From positions 434,001-498,000 of the forward strand of contig NZ_BMCU01000003.1 in assembly GCF_014635345.1 (NCBI RefSeq): a stretch of DNA of 64,000 bases, given 5' to 3'. Source of the DNA: Rhodococcoides trifolii (lineage in GTDB: Bacteria > Actinomycetota > Actinomycetes > Mycobacteriales > Mycobacteriaceae). Numbering within the stretch: the first letter of the stretch is position 1; each line of letters starts with the position of its first letter. The translations under genes were made by a program, and so were the position numbers. Shown here piece by piece: positions 59,928 to 64,000 of the stretch. The notes under the pieces were generated by a model. That model had not been told where the DNA came from and made no database searches. It saw nothing but the letters and a program-made list of their open reading frames with translations.

Positions 59928-60878
59928 GTGACCACAGGCGCATCGGCAGTCGGCATTGCACACGTGACAACGGGCGGGGTAGTCCTCGATACCTGGTACC
60001 CGTCGCCCGAACTCGGACCGTTCGACGACGCGGGAACCGTTCGCCTGCACGGTGACGACATCCCCGCGGAGCTTCGCGATCTCGTCGGACCGGACGAGGC
60101 GCGCGACCTCGAGAAGGTGGCCGTCCGCACCACCATCGTCTCGCTCGAGGACGCCCCGACCGATGCCCACGATGTCTACCTCCGGCTGCACCTGCTTTCG
60201 CACCGCTTGGTCGAGCCGCACGGGGTGAATTTGGACGGCCAGTTCGGGTTGTTGGCGAACGTCGTGTGGACGAACTTCGGACCGGCCGCGGTCGAGGGCT
60301 TCGAGGCCACGCGCGCCAAGCTGCGCGCCCGCGGTCACGTGACCGTGCTGAGCGTCGACAAGTTCCCCCGCCTAGTGGACTACGTGGTGCCGACCGGCGT
60401 CCGCATCGGTGACGCCGACCGGGTTCGCCTGGGCGCTCATCTCGCGAGCGGCACGACGGTCATGCACGAGGGATTCGTGAACTTCAACGCCGGCACGCTG
60501 GGCAACTCCATGGTCGAGGGACGCATCTCGGCAGGTGTCGTGGTGGCCGACGGTTCCGACGTCGGCGGCGGTGCGTCGATCATGGGCACGTTGTCCGGCG
60601 GCGGGAAGACCGTCATCTCCGTCGGCGAACGGTGCCTCCTCGGCGCCAACGCGGGCGTCGGGATCTCGCTGGGCGACGACTGCGTGGTCGAGGCCGGTCT
60701 GTACATCACTGCCGGCACCAAGGTGACCGGGCCGGACGGCACGGTGATCAAGGCGTCCGAACTGAGCGGCAACAGCAATCTGCTGTTCCGTCGCAACTCC
60801 GTTTCGGGCACCGTCGAGGTGGTTCCGTGGAAGGGCACCGGCGTGGAGCTCAACGCCGCGCTGCACAAGAACGACTAG
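59928..60878 (+). CDS. dapD: Tetrahydrodipicolinate N-succinyltransferase DapD
   Basis: A 316-residue actinobacterial DapD. A ~100-residue N-terminal domain precedes a left-handed parallel beta-helix with hexapeptide-type repeats ([56 protein letters not shown]). It transfers succinate from succinyl-CoA to tetrahydrodipicolinate in diaminopimelate synthesis. GTG 59928. It is divergent from the iron lipoprotein gene; DapE for the later step is encoded 2 kb left. Confidence 0.95.
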   Translation: MTTGASAVGIAHVTTGGVVLDTWYPSPELGPFDDAGTVRLHGDDIPAELRDLVGPDEARDLEKVAVRTTIVSLEDAPTDAHDVYLRLHLLSHRLVEPHGVNLDGQFGLLANVVWTNFGPAAVEGFEATRAKLRARGHVTVLSVDKFPRLVDYVVPTGVRIGDADRVRLGAHLASGTTVMHEGFVNFNAGTLGNSMVEGRISAGVVVADGSDVGGGASIMGTLSGGGKTVISVGERCLLGANAGVGISLGDDCVVEAGLYITAGTKVTGPDGTVIKASELSGNSNLLFRRNSVSGTVEVVPWKGTGVELNAALHKND

Positions 60879-60882
60879 TTCC

Positions 60883-61326
60883 TCATTCGGGAACCCCGAT
60901 GTCCTCGTTCCACAGAATTGGTTGTGCTGCAACGAATTCCGACATCATGGTGACGCACCTGTCGTCGTCGAGCACAGTCACCGTGACACCGGCCGAAATC
61001 AACCAGTCGAGACCACCGTCGAAGGTCCGGTTCTCCCCCACCACCAGCGAACCGATGCCGAACTGACGGACCAGACCGCTGCAGTACCAACAGGGGGCCA
61101 GAGTGGTGACCATGGTGGTCGACCGGTAGTCCCGCTGCCGGCCCGCATCACGGAAGGCATCGGTCTCGGCGTGAATCGACGGGTCGTCGTTCTGCACTCG
61201 ACGGTTGTGGCCTCGGCCGAGAAGGGTGCCGTCTGCGGCGAAAAGCGCGGCACCGATAGGAATTCCGCCCTCGCGCAGTCCCGCCCGAGCTTCGTCCACC
61301 GCCACGTCCAACATCCGCTCGTTCAT
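60883..61326 (-). CDS. Cytosine deaminase, yeast FCY1/CDD-fold type
   Basis: A 147-residue zinc deaminase. The zinc motif HAE (HAETDAFRDAG) and PCxxC (TLAPCWYCSGLV) are intact, and GIPIGAALFAADGTLLGRGHNRR resembles yeast cytosine deaminase rather than the unrelated amidohydrolase CodA. It converts cytosine to uracil for pyrimidine salvage. ATG 61326 overlaps the stop of the cytosine-permease-like gene (ATGA), so import and deamination are coupled. Related guanine deaminases are an alternative. Confidence 0.85.
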   Translation of the reverse strand: MNERMLDVAVDEARAGLREGGIPIGAALFAADGTLLGRGHNRRVQNDDPSIHAETDAFRDAGRQRDYRSTTMVTTLAPCWYCSGLVRQFGIGSLVVGENRTFDGGLDWLISAGVTVTVLDDDRCVTMMSEFVAAQPILWNEDIGVPE

Positions 61327-62714
61327 CGTGCGGACTCCTGCCCTGACACGGTCTTACCCGCGATCGCGACGTATACGGTGGCAGCGACGACGAACCCGAC
61401 GAAGAAGGTGATGTCGCCCAGCTCCGGGACCGCTCGCACCGCGTAACCAACGAACCGTTCCTGATTCGAGAACAACAGAACCGACACCACCAGCGCGATC
61501 ACGAACGCAGCGAACCCACCCCAGTTCGAGTAGCTCTTGTCGTAGAGCAACCCGGCGATCGGCTTGCCCCGTCGCAGATACTGATCGACCAGGACGACAC
61601 CGAGCCACGGGCCGATCCAGTACGCCACCACCAGCAGGAACGCCTCGTAACTCGCGGCGGCATCGGCGAGGGCCCACCAGGCGACGAGGAAACCGAGGAC
61701 GCCGAATCCGACGACGACCACGGCGCGTTGCGTCTTCACCGGCAACGTGAACCCGATGGTCGTGAATGCCATCGCTCCGGAATAGACGTTCAGGGCGTTA
61801 GCGGCCACTGCACCGATCGCGATGGCGAGCAGGGTGAGATCTCCGAGCAGAGATGGAAGGTTGGAAGTGAAGGCATCCGTCGGGTTGTCGGACGTCGCGG
61901 GACCGATCGTGACCGAGGCGGCACCGACGAGTTCGAGAAGCACACACGACACGAACAATCCGGCCGACGCGAAAAGCCCGGTGCGGTGCCGGTTCGTGTC
62001 GGCGGGGAGGTAACGGGTGTAGTCGGCTGCGTACGGGGTCCAGCCCGCGGCGTATCCGAAGGCGGTACCGACGGTGAGCAGGAACCCGCCCATTCCCCCT
62101 ACTCCGTCGGGCACGGCCGCAGCGCCGGGGTCCGACTTGCTCAGAACGACCACCGCGGTGACGGCGAAGACCACGGCGAGAACCGGGAAGGCGAACTTCT
62201 CGAACGCCTGCACCAAGTTGTGGCCGAAGAACGCGAACGCCGTCTGCGCGAGAACGACGATGACGAGCGACGGCAGAGGACCGATCCCGAACAACGTGCT
62301 CAGCGCGAACGCACCGCTGACGCTGTTGGTGGCGAACCAACCCACCCCGCACATGATCGACATGAATGCTGCCGGCAGCGCATTGCCGCGGTATCCGAAG
62401 CCCAAGCGCCCGAGCACCATCTGCGGAACACCGTGCAGCGGTCCGCGGGCGGACAACACGTAATGCGCTCCGGCGCCGAGGCCTGTTCCTACGGCGAGTC
62501 CGAGCACGGCCTGCCAGAATGTCATGCCGTACACGGCAACCGAGAGAACGCCGACGAAGATGGTCGCGAACTCGAGGTTGGGCGAAGTCCACGTCCAGAA
62601 GAGCTGGCGCGGCCGACCGTGCCGATGTTCAGCGGCAATGGGTTCGTTCCCACCCGGCTCGACTGCAATGACGCGGGTGCCGTACTCGCCGTGGGCGGTA
62701 TCCATCGAGCTCAT
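61323..62714 (-). CDS. NCS1-family cytosine/purine permease (CodB-like)
   Basis: A 463-residue transporter with about twelve helices. It has the NCS1 N-terminal WTSPNLEFATIFVGVLSV, GPLHGVPQMVLGRLGFGYRGNALP, AFGYAAGWTPYAADYTRYLP and SNWGGFAAFVIALVVSVL. It symports nucleobases with cations and, next to the deaminase, most likely imports cytosine. ATG 62714 (MSSMDTAHG) or ATG 62705 may start it; neither has a strong Shine-Dalgarno sequence. Confidence 0.9.
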   Translation of the reverse strand: MSSMDTAHGEYGTRVIAVEPGGNEPIAAEHRHGRPRQLFWTWTSPNLEFATIFVGVLSVAVYGMTFWQAVLGLAVGTGLGAGAHYVLSARGPLHGVPQMVLGRLGFGYRGNALPAAFMSIMCGVGWFATNSVSGAFALSTLFGIGPLPSLVIVVLAQTAFAFFGHNLVQAFEKFAFPVLAVVFAVTAVVVLSKSDPGAAAVPDGVGGMGGFLLTVGTAFGYAAGWTPYAADYTRYLPADTNRHRTGLFASAGLFVSCVLLELVGAASVTIGPATSDNPTDAFTSNLPSLLGDLTLLAIAIGAVAANALNVYSGAMAFTTIGFTLPVKTQRAVVVVGFGVLGFLVAWWALADAAASYEAFLLVVAYWIGPWLGVVLVDQYLRRGKPIAGLLYDKSYSNWGGFAAFVIALVVSVLLFSNQERFVGYAVRAVPELGDITFFVGFVVAATVYVAIAGKTVSGQESAR

Positions 62715-62779
62715 CGAATCATGATGGGCGACGCGAGCGAAGACCGCTCTCCGAAAACGGGCGTTTCGCCTTGGTGTGT

Positions 62780-63595
62780 CTAGCTGCCGAGGATGGAGCG
62801 CACGATCTGTTCGAGCGTCTCGCCGGGCTTCCACTCGGGAAGCGCCGGCGCGGTGGGCTGCGATCGGGCTAGATCGACTCCGCCGAGCGCGGCCTGCACG
62901 TCCTCGTTCTGATCGCTCGGTCCACCCAAAGTGATTGCCGCGACGGAGAAGCCGGGGCCGATGGACGCCGACGCCACTGCGGTGGAGATGTCGTCCGCCC
63001 ACCCCCATTTGGTGCCCTGCACGCCGATCAGCTGCGAGGTTCCCCAGTTCTGGTCGGTTCCGTCGGATGCGACGGGCGTGGCTGCGGCCATCCACCCGGG
63101 AATCGGGCTGTCCGGGTGCAGCCTCTTCACACCTTCGAGGAACGTAACCAGATCTGCGGCACTGGTGTAGGAGTCGCCCCAGAAGGACCCGCGCGACGTG
63201 GACGTCAGGCCGTACTCGTCGGCGATCGAATCGATGGCCGAGGGGTATTTACGGTCGAGTTGCGACGCGGCGTAATCATCGCTCGACGTGATCATGTCTG
63301 CCGCGAGGTCGCGGTCACCGGCCGAGCCGTCACCTCGGCGGATGGCGTAATCGACGATGAACAGCTTGACTTCGGAGAGACCGGGCCGGCTCTCGGCCGC
63401 ATTCGGTGTGGCGATGCGCGTGCCGGCGCAGTCGAGTACCAGCGCCGTCCGAGAGGGCACTCCGGCGAAATCGGCGGGCAACGGACGCGCGCTCGCAGGT
63501 TGCGCAGACGCGGTGGCGACGGCACCGAGCGGAAGAAGTGCGACCAGAGCCGCGACTGCGGCGAGACGCCGTGTTCCGGAGAATGTTCTTCTCAT
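62780..63595 (-). CDS. Secreted beta-lactamase-fold serine hydrolase-like protein
   Basis: A 271-residue exported protein with signal peptide (AAVAALVALLPLGAVATASA). Class-A-like motifs appear in order: SxxK in LSEVKLFIVDY (Ser-Glu-Val-Lys), an SDN-like SDD in ITSSDDYAAS, and a KTG-like KWG in QGTKWGWADD. The Glu166-bearing omega loop is not obvious, so penicillinase activity is not implied; the group is common in mycobacteria and rhodococci and of unknown role. GGAGAG precedes ATG 63595. Confidence 0.78.
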   Translation of the reverse strand: MRRTFSGTRRLAAVAALVALLPLGAVATASAQPASARPLPADFAGVPSRTALVLDCAGTRIATPNAAESRPGLSEVKLFIVDYAIRRGDGSAGDRDLAADMITSSDDYAASQLDRKYPSAIDSIADEYGLTSTSRGSFWGDSYTSAADLVTFLEGVKRLHPDSPIPGWMAAATPVASDGTDQNWGTSQLIGVQGTKWGWADDISTAVASASIGPGFSVAAITLGGPSDQNEDVQAALGGVDLARSQPTAPALPEWKPGETLEQIVRSILGS

Positions 63596-63680
63596 CGTGG
63601 TGACTCTCCGAGCGGTTCGTGCGGCTGACCATCAGCAGTAATTCCAAAGTAATGGAACATTGAACATCTGGCGAACCGAG

Positions 63681-64000
63681 TCACTCGAGGCGCGACTTCT
63701 GCACCTTACCCATCGCATTGCGCGGAAGTGACTCGACCGACTTGATCTCTCGCGGCCGCTTGTGCACCGACAGTTGCGATGCGACGTGATCGATCAGGTC
63801 CTTCTCGATCACGTCCTCCCCCACGACGTACGCGACGATTCTTTGCCCGAGATCCGGGTCCGGTACTCCGACCACCGCCACCTCGCGCACCGAGGGATGA
63901 CCGAGAAGCGCCGTTTCCACCTCACCGGCACCGACCCTGAATCCGCCGGTCTTGATCAGATCGGTCGATTCGCGTCCGACGATGCGGTGGAACCCGTCCG
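63681..64000 (-). CDS. Acyl-CoA synthetase, FadD36-like (partial)
   Basis: The last ~106 residues of an ANL-family ligase; the N-terminal part is outside the window. GFHRIVGRESTDLIKTGGF and RVGAGEVETALLGHPSVREV mark the C-terminal hinge, and PRNAMGKVQKSRLE holds the catalytic Lys (MGKVQK). This composition is that of FadD36/malonyl-CoA synthetase-like enzymes (Rv1193), consistent with the conserved block. Confidence 0.88.
   Translation of the reverse strand, partial: DGFHRIVGRESTDLIKTGGFRVGAGEVETALLGHPSVREVAVVGVPDPDLGQRIVAYVVGEDVIEKDLIDHVASQLSVHKRPREIKSVESLPRNAMGKVQKSRLE

Noticed and set aside
63642-63657. TTCCA-N6-TGGAA inverted repeat before the beta-lactamase-fold gene as an operator
   Set aside because: Five-base arms are expected by chance and no adjacent regulator gene points to it.

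Overview
The window is high-GC, densely packed DNA of a mycolate-containing actinobacterium, most likely Rhodococcus or a close relative. Markers for that placement are the two-domain 2-oxoglutarate decarboxylase/dehydrogenase Kgd, the trehalose importer LpqY-SugABC, the SigE-RseA-HtrA-TatB block, GlgC/GlgM, GpgS, FolP2, an F420-type oxidoreductase, many GTG starts and 4-bp ATGA/GTGA overlaps. I see no tRNA or rRNA gene, insertion sequence, integrase, CRISPR array or prophage gene.

Layout. Positions 1-890 (minus) are the promoter-proximal end of a ribosomal operon, infA-rpmJ-rpsM, cut by the window edge. Positions 1131-10668 are mixed accessory genes: a VOC protein with an AraC regulator, an EcsC-like protein coupled to an LLM/F420 oxidoreductase, an ABC-2 exporter with a PPQQY-repeat tail, an SDR, and a large fused ABC exporter with one degenerate ATP site. 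Positions 10705-17019 hold kgd, an orphan ABC-like ATPase, a FabH-type enzyme and a TetR regulator. Positions 17097-20364 are a compact monooxygenase-SDR-esterase operon resembling the mycobacterial mymA-sadH-lipR set, behind a palindromic operator. Positions 20358-24824 are an osmoprotectant-type (QAT) ABC importer under a SAM-I-like riboswitch, with a divergent paralogous binding lipoprotein that may start at AUC. Positions 24890-32119 hold malic enzyme, MarC, a PHP phosphoesterase, CorA, an AlkD-like glycosylase, a SUFU-domain protein and a phosphoesterase/ParB-like pair.

From about 28 kb to the right edge the gene order matches, as I recall it, the Mycobacterium tuberculosis segment around Rv1193-Rv1239c in inverted orientation: corA, sugC-sugB-sugA-lpqY, Rv1234, an MgtE-N protein, DUF1003, secreted transglycosylases, mrp, tatB, htrA, rseA, sigE, an O-methyltransferase, glgC/glgM, the DUF3117 gene, tag, a DivIVA-like gene, gpgS, folP2, fadD6, LOG, dapE, dapD and fadD36. 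kgd (Rv1248c) extends this leftwards. Rhodococcal insertions are a second LOG gene, an NHL-like secreted protein, an iron-box-controlled siderophore lipoprotein, a cytosine deaminase-permease pair and a beta-lactamase-fold protein.

How the genes work together. Several concern storage sugars and the envelope: LpqY-SugABC recycles trehalose, GlgC-GlgM makes ADP-glucose and maltose-1-phosphate, and GpgS starts methylglucose lipopolysaccharide. SigE, RseA and HtrA form an envelope-stress circuit. DapD and DapE supply diaminopimelate, and the transglycosylases act on peptidoglycan. A recurrent regulatory feature is a TANNNT -10 hexamer placed 6-8 nt before an ATG/GTG, which predicts leaderless mRNAs for about a dozen genes.
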